Assembly (NCBI RefSeq): GCF_048773025.1
Contig: NW_027413960.1
Coordinates: 3,227,945-3,291,944 of the forward strand
Reading direction: 5' to 3'
Length of the DNA stretch: 64,000 nucleotides
Origin: Camelus bactrianus
Lineage: Eukaryota; Chordata; Mammalia; Artiodactyla; Camelidae
The position numbers and the translations under genes were made by a program. Shown piece by piece: positions 13,182 through 25,539 of this stretch. The notes below the pieces were generated by a model that was not told where the DNA came from, did not search any database, and worked only from the letters and a program-made list of their open reading frames with translations. Every line of letters starts with the position of its first letter. The stretch's first letter is position 1.

Positions 13182-15461
13182 CCTCCCCATATATATGTAT
13201 GGAGGGGAGTTTGCAACTGAAGAGAAACTTTGTGTTCCCAACAAGCTAGGTGAAGGACGGCTTTCACACACACTTATCTCTCAGAACTGAGCATGTGGAG
13301 AGACGTTCGTTCATTTAGCACTAAGGGAAAGGTTTGCACGAGAAACTTTTACTCTGGTTTCTCGGTCTGTTTCCTAGTGCCGGTTTGAAGCTCCTGCAGT
13401 TTTCACTGTAAAACCGAGTTGGAGGTAGTACCTCCCCATATATATGTATGGAGAGGAGTTTGCAACTGAAGAGAAACTTTGTGTTTCCAACAAGCTAGGT
13501 GAAGGACGGCTTTCACACACACTTATCTCTCAGAACTGAGCATGTGGAGATACGTTCGTTCATCTAGCATAAAGGGAACGTGTTGCAGGAGAAACTTTTA
13601 CTCTGGTTTCTCAGTCTGTTTCCTAGTGCCGGTTTGAAGTTCCTGCAGTTTTCACTGTAAAACCGAGTTGGAGCTTGTACCTCCCATATATATGTATGGA
13701 GTGGAGTTTGCAACTGAAGAGAAACTTTGTGTTCCCAACAAGCTACGTGAAGGACGGCTTTCACACACACTTATCTCTCAGAACTGAGCATGTGGAGAGA
13801 CGTTCGTTCATCTAGCACAAAGGGAACGGGTTGCAGGAGAAACTTTTACTCTGGTTTCTCAGTCTGTTTCCTAGTGCCGGTTTGAAATTCCTGCAGTTTT
13901 CACTGTAAAACCGAGTTGGAGCTAGTACCTCCCATATATATGTATGGAGTGGAGTTTGCAACTGAAGAGAAACTTTGTGTTCCCAACAAGCTAGGTGAAG
14001 GACGGCTTTTACACACACTTATCTCTCAGAACTGAGCATGTGGAGAGACGTTCGTTCATCTAGCAGAAAGGGAACGGGTTGCAGGAGAAACTTTTACTCT
14101 GGTTTCTCAGTCTGTTTCCTAGTGCCGGTTTGAAGTCCCTGCAGTTTTCACTGTAAAACCGAGTTGGAGCTAGTACCTCCCCATATATATGTATGGAGTG
14201 GAGTTTGCAACTGAAGAGAAACTTTGTGTTCCCAACAAGCAAGATGAAGGACGGCTTTCACACACACTTATCTCTCAGAATTGAGCATGTGGAGAGACGT
14301 TCGTTCATCTAGCACAAAGGGAACGGGTTGCAGGAGAAACTTTTACTCTGGTTTCTCAGTCTGTTTCCTAGTTCCGGTTTGAAGTTCCTGCAGTTTTCAT
14401 TGTAAAACCGAATTGGAGCTAGTACCTCCCCATATATATGTATGGAGTGGAATTTGCAACTGAAGAGAAACTTTGTGTTCCCAACGAGCTAGGTGAAGGA
14501 CGGCTTTCACACACACTTATCTATCAGAACTGAGCATGTGGAGAGACGTTCGTTCATCTAGCACAAAGGGAACGGGTTGCAGGAGAAACTTTTTCTCTGC
14601 TTTCTCAGTCTTTTTCCTAGTGCCGGTTTGAATTTCCTGCAGTTTTAACTGTAAAACCGAGTTGGGGCTAGTACTCCCCTTATATATGTATGGAGTGGAG
14701 TTTGCAACTGAAGAGAAACTTTGTGTTCCCAACAAGCTAGGTGAAGGACGGCTTTCACACACACTTATCTCTCAGAACTGAGCATGTGGAGAGACGTTCG
14801 TTCATCTAGCACAAAGGGAACGGGTTGCAGGAGAAACTTTTACTCTGGTTTCTCAGTCTGTTTCCTAGTGCCGGTTTGAAGTTCCTGCAGTTTTCACTGT
14901 AAAACCGAGTTGGAGCTAGTACCTCCCCATATATATGTGTGGGATGGAGTTTGCAACTGAAGAGAAACTTTGTGTTCCCAACAAGCTAGGTGAAGGACGG
15001 CTTTCACACACAATTATCTCTCAGAACTGAGCATGTGGACAGACGTTCGTTCATCTAGCACAAAAGGAACGGGTTGCAGGAGAAACTTTTACTCTGGTTT
15101 CTCAGTCTGTTTCCTAGTGCCGGTTTGAAGTTCCTGCAGTTTTCACTGTAAAACCGAGTTGGAGCTAGTACTTCCCCATATATATGTATGGAGTGGAGTT
15201 AGCAACTGAAGAGAAACTTTGTGTTCCCAACAAGCTAGGTGAAGGTCGGCTTTCACACACACTAATCTCTCAGAACTGAGCATGTGGAGAGACGTTCGTT
15301 CATCTAGCACAAAGGGAACGGGTTGCAGGAGAAATTTTACTCAGGTTTCTCAGTCTGTTTCCTAGTGTCGGTTTGAAGTTTCTGCAGTTTTCAGTGTAAA
15401 ACCGAGTTGGAGCTAGTACCTCCCCATATATATGTGTGGAGTGGAGTTTGCAACTGAAGAG

Positions 15462-15710
15462 AAACTGTGTGTTCCCAACAAGCAAGATGAAAGACGGCTT
15501 TCACACACACTTATCTCTCAGAATTGAGCATGTGGAGAGACGTTCGTTCATCTAGCACAAAGGGAACGGGTTGCAGGAGAAACTTTTACTCTGGTTTCTC
15601 AGTCGGTTTCCTAGTGCCGGTTTGAAGTTCCTGCAGTTTTCACTGTAAAACCGAGTTGTAGCTAGTAAATCCCCATATATATGTATGGAGTGGAGTTTGC
15701 AACTGAAGAG
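15462..15710. repeat. Freshly duplicated single monomer, copy 1
   Basis: This stretch and the next 249 bases share the rare changes AACTGTGTGTTCCC, CAAGATGAAAGACGG, AATTGAGC and CAGTCGGTTTCC. The first of these was not seen elsewhere in the window. The pattern fits a one-monomer tandem duplication. Confidence 0.8.
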
Positions 15711-15959
15711 AAACTGTGTGTTCCCAACAAGCAAGATGAAAGACGGCTTTCACACACACTTATCTCTCAGAATTGAGCATGTGGAGAGACGTTCGTTCAT
15801 CTAGCACAAAGGGAACGGGTTGCAGGAGAAACTTTTACTCTGGTTTCTCAGTCGGTTTCCTAGTGCCGGTTTGAAGTTCCTGCAGTTTTCACTGTAAAAC
15901 CGAGTTGGTGCTAGTACCTCCCCATATATATGTATGGAGTGGAGTTTGCAACTGAAGAG
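15711..15959. repeat. Freshly duplicated single monomer, copy 2
   Basis: Near-identical neighbour of 15462-15710 at an offset of 249 bp. The following unit returns to the ordinary AACTTTGTGTTCCC, which bounds the event. Confidence 0.8.
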
Positions 15960-18409
15960 AAACTTTGTGTTCCCAACAAGCTAGGTGAAGGACGGCTTTC
16001 ACACACACTTATCTCTCAGAACTGAGCATGAGGAGAGACGTTCGTTCATCTAGCACAAAGGGAACTGGTTGCAGGAGAAACTTTTACTCTGGTTTCTCAG
16101 TCTGTTTCCCAGTGCCGGTTTGAAGTTCCTGCAGTTTTCACTGTAAAACCGAGTTGGAGCTAGTACCTCCCCATATATTTGTATGGAGTGGAGTTTGCAA
16201 CTGAAGAGTAACTTTGTGTTCCCAACAAGCTACGTGAAGGACGGCTTTCACACACACTTATCTCTCAGAACTGAGCATGTGGAGAGACGTTCGTTCATCT
16301 AGCACAAAGGGAACGACTTGCAGGAGAAACTTTTACTCTGGTTTCTCAGTCTGTTTCCTAGTGCCGGTTTGAAGTTCCTGCAGTTTTCACTGTAAAACCG
16401 AGTTGGAGCTAGTACCTCCCATATATATGTATGGAGTGGAGTTTGCAACTGAAGAGAAACTTTGTGTTCCCAACAAGCTAGGTGAAGGACGGCTTTCACA
16501 CACACTTATCTCTCAGAACTGAGCATGTGGAGAGACGTTCGTTCATCTAGCAGAAATGGAACGGGTTGCAGGAGAAACTTTTACTCTGGTTTCTCAGTCT
16601 GTTTCCTAGTGCCGGTTTGAAGTTCCTGCAGTTTTCAATGTAAAACGGAGTTGGAGCTAGTACCTCCCCATATATATGTATGGAGTGGAGTTTGCCACTG
16701 AAGAGAAACTTTGGCTTCCCAACAAGCTAGGTGAAGGACGGCTTTCACACACACATATCTCTCAGAACTAAGCATGTGGAGAGATGTTCGTTCATCTAGC
16801 ACAAAGGGAACGGGTTGCAGGAGAAACTTTTTCTCTGCTTTCTCAGTCTTTTTCCTAGTGCCGGTTTGAAGTTCCTGCAGTTTTCACTGTAAAACCGAGT
16901 TGGAGCTAGTACCTCCCCATATATATGTGTGGGATGGAGTTTGCAACTGAAGAGAAACTTTGTGTTCCCAACAAGCTAGGTGAAGGACGGCTTTCACACA
17001 CAATTATCTCTCAGAACTGAGCATGTGGACAGACGTTTGTTCATCTAGCACAAAAGGAACGGGTTGCAGGAGAAACTTTTACTCTGGTTTCTCAGTCTGT
17101 TTCCTAGTGCCGGTTTGAATTTCCTGCAGTTTTCACTGTAAAACAGAGTTGGAGCAAGTACTTCCCCATATATATGTATGGAGTGGAGTTAGCAACTGAA
17201 GAGAAACTTTGTGTTCCCAACAAGCTAGGTGAAGGACGGCTTTCACACACACTTATCTCTCAAAACTTAGCATGTGGAGGGACGTTCGTTCATCTAGCAC
17301 AAAGGGAATGGGTTGCAGGAGAAACTTTTTCTCTGGTTTCTCAGTCTGTTTCCTAGTGCCGGTTGGAAGTTCCTGCAGTTTTCACTGTAAAACCGAGTTG
17401 GAGCTAGTACCTCCCCATATATATGTATGGAGTGGTGTTTGCAACTGAAGAGAAACTTTGTGTTCCCAACAAGCAAGGTGCAGGACGGCTTTCGCACACA
17501 CTTATCTCTCAGAACTGAGCATGTGGGAGACGTTCGTTCATCTAGCACAAAGGGAACGGGTTGCAGGAGAAACTTTTACTCTGGTTTCTCAGTCTGTTTC
17601 CTAGTGCCGGTTTGAAGTTCCTGCAGTTTTCACTGTAAAACAGATTTGGAGCAAGTACTTCCCCATATATATGTATGGAGTGGAGTTAGCAACTGAAGAG
17701 AAACTTTGTGTTCCCAACAAGCTAGGTGAAGGACGGCTTTCACACACACTTATCTCTCAGAACTGAGCATGTGGAGAGACGTTCGTTCATCTAGCAGAAA
17801 GGGAACGGGTTGCAGGAGAAACTTTTACTCTGGTTTCTCAGTCTGTTTCCTAGTGCCGGTTTGAAGTTCCTGCAGTTTTCAATGTAAAACCGAGTTGGAG
17901 CTAGTACCTCCCCATATATATGTATGGAGTGGAGTTTGCCACTGAAGAGAAACTTTGTGTTCCCAACAAGCTACGTGAAGGACGGCTTTCACACACACTT
18001 ATCTCTCAGAACTGAGCATGTGGAGAGACGTTCGTTCATCTAGCACAAAGGGAACGGGTTGCAGGAGAAACTTTTACTCTGGTTTCTCAGTCGGTTTCCT
18101 AGTGCCGGTTTGAAGTTCCTGCAGTTTTCACTGTAAAACCGATTTGGAGCTAGTAAATCCCCATATATATGTATGGAGTGGAGTTTGCAACTGAAGAGAA
18201 ACTTTGTGTTCCCAACAAGCAAGATGAAGGACGGCTTTCACACACACTTATCTCTCAGAATTGAGCATGTGGAGAGACGTTCTTTCATCTAGCACAAAGG
18301 GAACGGGTTGCAGGAAAAACTTTTACACTGGTTTCTCAGTCTGTTTCCTAGTTCCGGTTTGAAGTTCCTGCAGTTTTCACTGTAAAACCGAATTGGAGCT
18401 AGTACCTCC

Positions 18410-18425
18410 CCATATATATATATGG
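18410..18425. other. Perfect 16-bp AT palindrome variant of the dyad
   Basis: CCATATATATATATGG reads the same on both strands. The common form of this site, CCATATATATGTATGG, is palindromic only at its ends. The perfect form recurs at 21641, 27858, 33824, 39295 and 45262, always in the unit with AATTTGCAACTG. No function is claimed; such sites can extrude or breathe and may favour exchange. Confidence 0.85.
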
Positions 18426-20143
18426 AGTGGAATTTGCAACTGAAGAGAAACTTTGTGTTCCCAACGAGCTAGGTGAAGGACGGCTTTCACACACACTTAT
18501 CTATCAGAACTGAGCATGTGGAGAGACGTTCGTTCATCTAGCACAAAGGGAACGGGTTGCAGGAGAAACTTTTTCTCTGCTTTCTCAGTCTTTTTCCTAG
18601 TGCCGGTTTGAATTTCCTGCAGTTTTAACTGTAAAACCGAGTTGGGGCTAGTACTCCCCTTATATATGTATGGAGTGGAGTTTGCAACTGAAGAGAAACT
18701 TTGTGTTCCCAACAAGCTAGGTGAAGGACGGCTTTCACACACACTTATATCTCAGAACTGAGCATGTGGAGAGACGTTCGTTCATCTAGCACAAAGGGAA
18801 CGGGTTGCAGGAGAAACTTTTACTCTGGTTTCTCAGTCTGTTTCCTAGTGCCGGTTTGAAGTTCCTGCAGTTTTCACTGTAAAACCGAGTTGGAGCTAGT
18901 ACTTCCCCATATATATGTATGGAGTGGAGTTAGCAACTGAAGAGAAACTTTGTGTTCCCAACAAGCTAGGTGAAGGTCGGCTTTCACACACACTATTCTC
19001 TCAGAACTGAGCATGTGGAGAGACGTTCGTTCATCTAGCACAAAGGGAACGGGTTGCAGGAGAAATTTTACTCAGGTTTCTCAGTCTGTTTCCTAGTGTA
19101 GGTTTGAAGTTTCTGCAGTTTTCAGTGTAAAACCGAGTTGGAGCTAGTACCTCCCCATATATATGTGTGGAGTGGAGTTTGCAACTGAAGAGAAACTTTG
19201 TGTTCCCAACAAGCTAGGTGAAGGACGGCTTTCACACACACATATCTCTCAGAACTGAGCATGTGGAGAGACGTACGTTCATCTAGCACAAAGGGAACGG
19301 GTTGCAGGAGAAACTTTTACTCTGGATTCTCGGTCTGTTTCCTAGTGCCGGTTTGAATTTCCTGCAGTTTTCACTGTAAAACCGAGTTGGAGCTTGTACC
19401 TCCCATATATATGTATGGAGTGGAGTTTGCAACTGAAGAGAAACTTTGTGTTCCCAACAAGCTACGTGAAGGATGGCTTTCACACACACTTATCTCTCAG
19501 AACTGAGCATGTGGAGAGACGTTCGTTCATCTAGCACAAAGGGAACGGGTTGCAGGAGAAACTTTTACTCTGGTTTCTCAGTCTGTTTCCTAGTGCCGGT
19601 TTGAAGTTCCTGCAGTTTTCACTGTAAAACCGAGTTGGAGCTAGTACCTCCCATATATATGTATGGAGTGGAGATTTCAACTGAAGAGAAACTTTGTGTT
19701 CCCAACAAGCTAGGTGAAGGACGGCTTTCACACACAATTATCTCTCAGAACTGAGCATGTGGAGAGACGTTCTTTCATCTAGCAGAAAGGGAACGGGTTG
19801 CAGGAGAAACTTTTACTCTGGTTTCTCAGTCTGTTTCCTAGTGCCGGTTTGAAGTTCCTGCAGTTTTCACTGTAAAACCGAGTTGTAGCTAGTAAATCCC
19901 CATATATATGTATGGAGTGGAGTTTGCAACTGAAGAGAAACTTTGTGTTCCCAACAAGCAAGATGAAAGACGGCTTTCACACACACTTATCTCTCAGAAT
20001 TGAGCATGTGGAGAGACGTTCGTTCATCTAGCACAAAGGGAACGGGTTGCAGGAGAAACTTTTACTCTGGTTTCTCAGTCGGTTTCCTAGTGCCGGTTTG
20101 AAGTTCCTGCAGTTTTCACTGTAAAACCGAGTTGGAGCTAGTA

Positions 20144-20392
20144 CCTCCCCATATATATGTATGGAGTGGAGTTTGCAACTGAAGAGAAACTTTGTGTTCC
20201 CAACAAGCTAGGTGAAGGACGGCTTTCACACACACTTATCTCTCAGAACTGAGCATGTGGAGAGACGTTCGTTCATCTAGCACAAAGGGAACTGGTTGCA
20301 GGAGAAACTTTTACTCTGGTTTCTCAGTCTGTTTCCTAGTGCCGGTTTGAAGTTCCTGCAGTTTTCACTGTAAAACCGAGTTGGAGCTAGTA
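20144..20392. repeat. Representative near-consensus monomer (249 bp)
   Basis: This unit is close to the by-eye consensus; the clearest deviation is AACTGG where most units have AACGGG. Taking CCTCCCCATA as base 1, the unit holds an AT-rich dyad at 6-21, the motif GAGAAACTTT at 41-50 and again at 159-168, a short CA run at about 84-91, the doubled GTTC at 124-131, and a PstI-type CTGCAG at 213-218. CTGCAG lies inside a CGGTTT/AAACCG inverted repeat at 200-235. It has six CpG sites. The phase is arbitrary: I placed the start after GAGCTAGTA because length changes cluster at the following C run. Confidence 0.9.
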
Positions 20393-20641
20393 CCTCCCCA
20401 TATATTTGTATGGAGTGGAGTTTGCAACTGAAGAGAAACTTTGTGTTCCCAACAAGCTACTTGAAGGACGGCTTTCACACACACTTATCTCTCAGAACTG
20501 AGCATGTGGAGAGACGTTCGTTCATCTAGCACAAAGGGAACGGGTTGCAGGAGAAACTTTTACTCTGGTTTCTCAGTCTGTTTCCTAGTGCCGGTTTGAA
20601 GTTCCTGCAGTTTTCACTGTAAAACCGAGTTGGAGCTAGTA

Positions 20642-20890
20642 CCTCCCATATATATGTATGGAGTGGAGTTTGCAACTGAAGAGAAACTTTGTGTTCCCAA
20701 CAAGCTAGGTGAAGGACGGCTTTCACACACACTTATCTCTCAAAACTTAGCATGTGGAGGGACGTTCGTTCATCTAGCACAAAGGGAATGGGTTGCAGGA
20801 GAAACTTTTTCTCTGGTTTCTCAGTCTGTTTCCTAGTGCCGGTTGGAAGTTCCTGCAGTTTTCACTGTAAAACCGAGTTGGAGCTAGTAC
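20642..20890. other. Chimeric junction monomer between the two 14-mer blocks
   Basis: The first part (CCTCCCATA, GAGTTTGCAACTG) is of the ordinary 248-bp class. The later part (CAAAACTTAGCATGTGGAGG, GAATGGG) belongs to the class that starts CTTCCCCATA/GAGTTAGC in copy 1 at 17161. The switch lies between about 20668 and 20742. This is the expected footprint of an unequal exchange joining the end of copy 1 to the start of copy 2. Confidence 0.75.
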
Positions 20891-21635
20891 CTCCCCATAT
20901 ATATGTATGGAGTGGTGTTTGCAACTGAAGAGAAACTTTGTGTTCCCAACAAGCAAGGTGCAGGACGGCTTTCACACACACTTATCTCTCAGAACTGAGC
21001 ATGTGGGAGACGTTCGTTCATCTAGCACAAAGGGAACGGGTTGCAGGAGAAACTTTTACTCTGGTTTCTCAGTCTGTTTCCTAGTGCCGGTTTGAAGTTC
21101 CTGCAGTTTTCACTGTAAAACAGATTTGGAGCAAGTACTTCCCCATATATATGTATGGAGTGGAGTTAGCAACTGAAGAGAAACTTTGTGTTCCCAACAA
21201 GCTAGGTGAAGGACGGCTTTCACACACACTTATCTCTCAGAACTGAGCATGTGGAGAGACGTTCGTTCATCTAGCAGAAAGGGAACGGGTTGCAGGAGAA
21301 ACTTTTACTCTGGTTTCTCAGTCTGTTTCCTAGTGCCGGTTTGAAGTTCCTGCAGTTTTCAATGTAAAACCGAGTTGGAGCTAGTACCTCCCCATATATA
21401 TGTATGGAGTGGAGTTTGCCACTGAAGAGAAACTTTGTGTTCCCAACAAGCTACGTGAAGGACGGCTTTCACACACACTTATCTCTCAGAACTGAGCATG
21501 TGGAGAGACGTTCGTTCATCTAGCACAAAGGGAACGGGTTGCAGGAGAAACTTTTACTCTGGTTTCTCAGTCGGTTTCCTAGTGCCGGTTTGAAGTTCCT
21601 GCAGTTTTCACTGTAAAACCGAGTTGGAGCTAGTA

Positions 21636-21884
21636 AATCCCCATATATATATATGGAGTGGAATTTGCAACTGAAGAGAAACTTTGTGTTCCCAACGAGC
21701 TAGGTGAAGGACGGCTTTCACACACACTTATCTATCAGAACTGAGCATGTGGAGAGACGTTCGTTCATCTAGCACAAAGGGAACGGGTTGCAGGAGAAAA
21801 TTTTTCTCTGCTTTCTCAGTCTTTTTCCTAGTGCCGGTTTGAATTTCCTGCAGTTTTATCTGTAAAACCGAGTTGGGGCTAGTA
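21636..21884. other. Deletion-fusion monomer with breakpoint at the AT-rich dyad
   Basis: The unit starts with AAATCCCC, as does the one near 18.15 kb. It then continues as the next-but-one class with ATATATATATGGAGTGGAATTTGC features, as near 18.41 kb. One whole monomer present in copy 1 is missing. The join falls within or beside the alternating AT tract at 21641-21656. Confidence 0.75.
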
Positions 21885-24800
21885 CTCCCCTTATATATGT
21901 ATGGAGTGGAGTTTGCAACTGAAGAGAAACTTTGTGTTCCCAACAAGCTAGGTGAAGGACGGCTTTCACACACACTTATATCTCAGAACTGAGCATGTGG
22001 AGAGACGTTCGTTCATCTAGCACAAAGGGAACGGGTTGCAGGAGAAACTTTTACTCTGGTTTCTCAGTCTGTTTCCTAGTGCCGGTTTGAAGTTCCTGCA
22101 GTTTTCACTGTAAAACCGAGTTGGAGCTAGTACTTCCCCATATATATGTATGGAGTGGAGTTAGCAACTGAAGAGAAACTTTGTGTTCCCAACAAGCTAG
22201 GTGAAGGTCGGCTTTCACACACACTAATCTCTCAGAACTGAGCATGTGGAGAGACGTTCGTTCATCTAGCACAAAGGGAACGGGTTGCAGGAGAAATTTT
22301 ACTCAGGTTTCTCAGTCTGTTTCCTAGTGTAGGTTTGAAGTTTCTGCAGTTTTCAGTGTAAAACCGAGTTGGAGCTAGTACCTCCCCATATATATGTGTG
22401 GAGTGGAGTTTGCAACTGAAGAGAAACTTTGTGTTCCCAACAAGCTAGGTGAAGGACGGCTTTCACACACACATATCTCTCAGAACTGAGCATGTGGAGA
22501 GACGTACGTTCATCTAGCACAAAGGGAACGGGTTGCAGGAGAAACTTTTACTCTGGATTCTCGGTCTGTTTCCTAGTGCCGGTTTGAATTTCCTGCAGTT
22601 TTCACTGTAAAACCGAGTTGGAGCTTGTACCTCCCATATATATGTATGGAGTGGAGTTTGCAACTGAAGAGAAACTTTGTGTTCCCAACAAGCTACGTGA
22701 AGGATGGCTTTCACACACACTTATCTCTCAGAACTGAGCATGTGGAGAGACGTTCGTTCATCTAGCACAAAGGGAACGGGTTGCAGGAGAAACTTTTACT
22801 CTGGTTTCTCAGTCTGTTTCCTAGTGCCGGTTTGAAGTTCCTGCAGTTTTCACTGTAAAACCGAGTTGGAGCTAGTACCTCCCATATATATGTATGGAGT
22901 GGAGATTTCAACTGAAGAGAAACTTTGTGTTCCCAACAAGCTAGGTGAAGGACGGCTTTCACACACAATTATCTCTCAGAACTGAGCATGTGGAGAGACG
23001 TTCATTCATCTAGCAGAAAGGGAACGGGTTGCAGGAGAAACTTTTACTCTGGTTTCTCAGTCTGTTTCCTAGTGCCGGTTTGAAGTTCCTGCAGTTTTCA
23101 CTGTAAAACCGAGTTGTAGCTAGTAAATCCCCATATATATGTATGGAGTGGAGTTTGCAACTGAAGAGAAACTTTGTGTTCCCAACAAGCAAGATGAAAG
23201 ACGGCTTTCACACACACTTATCTCTCAGAATTGAGCATGTGGAGAGACGTTCGTTCATCTAGCACAAAGGGAACGGGTTGCAGGAGAAACTTTTACTCTG
23301 GTTTCTCAGTCGGTTTCCTAGTGCCGGTTTGAAGTTCCTGCAGTTTTCACTGTAAAACCGAGTTGGAGCTAGTACCTCCCCATATATATGTATGGAGTGG
23401 AGTTTGCAACTGAAGAGAAACTTTGTGTTCCCAACAAGCTAGGTGAAGGACGGCTTTCACACACACTTATCTCTCAGAACTGAGCATGTGGAGAGACGTT
23501 CGTTCATCTAGCACAAACGGAACTGGTTGCAGGAGAAACTTTTACTCTGGTTTCTCAGTCTGTTTCCTAGTGCCGGTTTGAAGTTCCTGCAGTTTTCACT
23601 GTAAAACCGAGTTGGAGCTAGTACCTCCCCATATATTTGTATGGAGTGGAGTTTGCAACTGAAGAGAAACTTTGTGTTCCCAACAAGCTACTTGAAGGAC
23701 GGCTTTCACACACACTTATCTCTCAGAACTGAGCATGTGGAGAGACGTTCGTTCATCTAGCACAAAGGGAACGGGTTGCAGGGGAAACTTTTTCTCTGCT
23801 TTCTCAGTCTGTTTCCTACTGCCGGTTTGAAGTTCCTGCAGTTTTCACTGTAAAACCGAGTTGGAGCTAGTACCTCCCCATATATATGTGTGGGATGGAG
23901 TTTGCAACTGAAGAGAAACTTTGTGTTCCCAACAAGCTAGGTGAAGGACGGCTTTCACACACAATTATCTCTCAGAACTGAGCATGTGGAGAGACGTTCG
24001 TTCATCTAGCACAAAAGGAACGGGTTGCAGGAGAAACTTTTACTCTGGTTTCTCAGTCTGTTTCCTAGTGCCGGTTTGAATTTCCTGCAGTTTTCACTGT
24101 AAAACAGAGTTGGAGCAAGTACTTCCCCATATATATGTATGGAGTGGAGTTAGCAACTGAAGAGAAACTTTGTGTTCCCAACAAGCTAGGTGAAGGACGG
24201 CTTTCACACACAATTATCTCTCAAAACTTAGCATGTGGAGGGACGTTCGTTCATCTAGCACAAAGGGAATGGGTTGCAGGAGAAACTTTTTCTCTGGTTT
24301 CTCAGTCTGTTTCCTAGTGCCGGTTTGAAGTTCCTGCAGTTTTCACTGTAAAACCGAGTTGGAGCTAGTACCTCCCCATATATATGTATGGAGTGGTGTT
24401 TGCAACTGAAGAGAAACTTTGTGTTCCCAACAAGCAAGGTGCAGGACGGCTTTCACACACACTTATCTCTCAGAACTGAGCATGTGGGAGACGTTCGTTC
24501 ATCTAGCACAAAGGGAACGGGTTGCAGGGGAAACTTTTACTCTGGTTTCTCAGTCTGTTTCCTAGTGCCGGTTTGAAGTTCCTGCAGTTTTCACTGTAAA
24601 ACAGATTTGGAGCAAGTACTTCCCCATATATATGTATGGAGTGGAGTTAGCAACTGAAGAGAAACTTTGTGTTCCCAACAAGCTAGGTGAAGGACGGCTT
24701 TCACACACACTTATCTCTCAGAACTGAGCATGTGGAGAGACGTTCATTCATCTAGCAGAAAGGGAACGGGTTGCAGGAGAAACTTTTACTCTGGTTTCTC

Positions 24801-25539
24801 AGTGTGTTTCCTAGTGCCGGTTTGAAGTTCCTGCAGTTTTCAATGTAAAACCGAGTTGGAGCTAGTACCTCCCCTTATATATGTATGGAGTGGAGTTTGC
24901 CACTGAAGAGAAACTTTGTGTTCCCAACAAGCTAGGTGAAGGACGGCTTTCACACACACTTATCTCTCAGAACTGAGCATGTGGAGAGACGTTCGTTCAT
25001 CTAGCACAAAGGGAACGGGTTGCAGGAGAAACTTTTACTCTGGTTTCTCAGTCTGTTTCCTAGTGCCGGTTTGAAGTTCCTGCAGTTTTCAATGTAAAAC
25101 CGAGTTGGAGCTAGTACCTCCCCATATATATGTATGGAGTGGAGTTTGCCACTGAAGAGAAACTTTGGGTTCCCAACAAGCTAGGTGAAGGACGGCTTTC
25201 ACACACACATATCTCTCAGAACTAAGCATGTGGAGAGACGTTCGTTCATCTAGCACAAAGGGAACGGGTTGCAGGAGAAACTTTTTCTCTGCTTTCTCAG
25301 TCGTTTTCCTAGTGCCGGTTTGAAGTTCCTGCAGTTTTCGCTGTAAAACCGAGTTGGAGCTAGTACCTCCCCATATATATGTGTGGGATGGAGTTTGCAA
25401 CTGAAGAGAAACTTTGTGTTCCCAACAAGCTAGGTGAAGGACGGCTTTCACACACAATTATCTCTCAGAACTGAGCATGTGGACAGACGTTCGTTCATCT
25501 AGCACAAAAGGAACGGGTTGCAGGAGAAACTTTTACTCT

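Larger units (their letters stand above)
17161..20641. repeat. 14-monomer block, copy 1 (~3.48 kb)
   Basis: The block begins with a CTTCCCCATA/GAGTTAGC unit that carries CAAAACTTAGCATGTGGAGG. It continues with a GGTGTTTGC unit that has the short GTGGGAGACG. It matches 20642 onward at 3,480 bp until about 21.6 kb, then at 3,231 bp because the second copy lost one monomer. Differences in the aligned parts are few (for example TTCGCACAC versus TTCACACAC near 17.49 and 20.97 kb), so identity is well above 99% by eye. Confidence 0.85.
20642..24121. repeat. 14-monomer block, copy 2 (~3.48 kb)
   Basis: Second copy of the preceding block. Its first unit is chimeric and its monomer at 21636-21884 is a deletion fusion, both listed separately. 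The copy's end (about 23.75-24.12 kb) rejoins a GTGTGGGATGG unit like the one just before copy 1 at 16912. Net length is therefore again 14 monomers despite the internal loss. Confidence 0.8.

Noticed and set aside
20630-20836. Plus-strand open frame slightly longer than its relatives
   Set aside because: The extra codons come from the chimeric junction monomer, not from a gene.
25089-25457. Longest open frame (122 codons, minus strand), with about a hundred shorter frames of 60-84 codons on both strands
   Set aside because: They are the same monomer translated repeatedly. This one spans one and a half units and repeats with an 83-codon period because 249 is divisible by three and a variant (TTTTCGCTG) removes one stop. 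Frames differ between 248- and 249-bp units, and I see no start context, codon bias or domain. Not coding.
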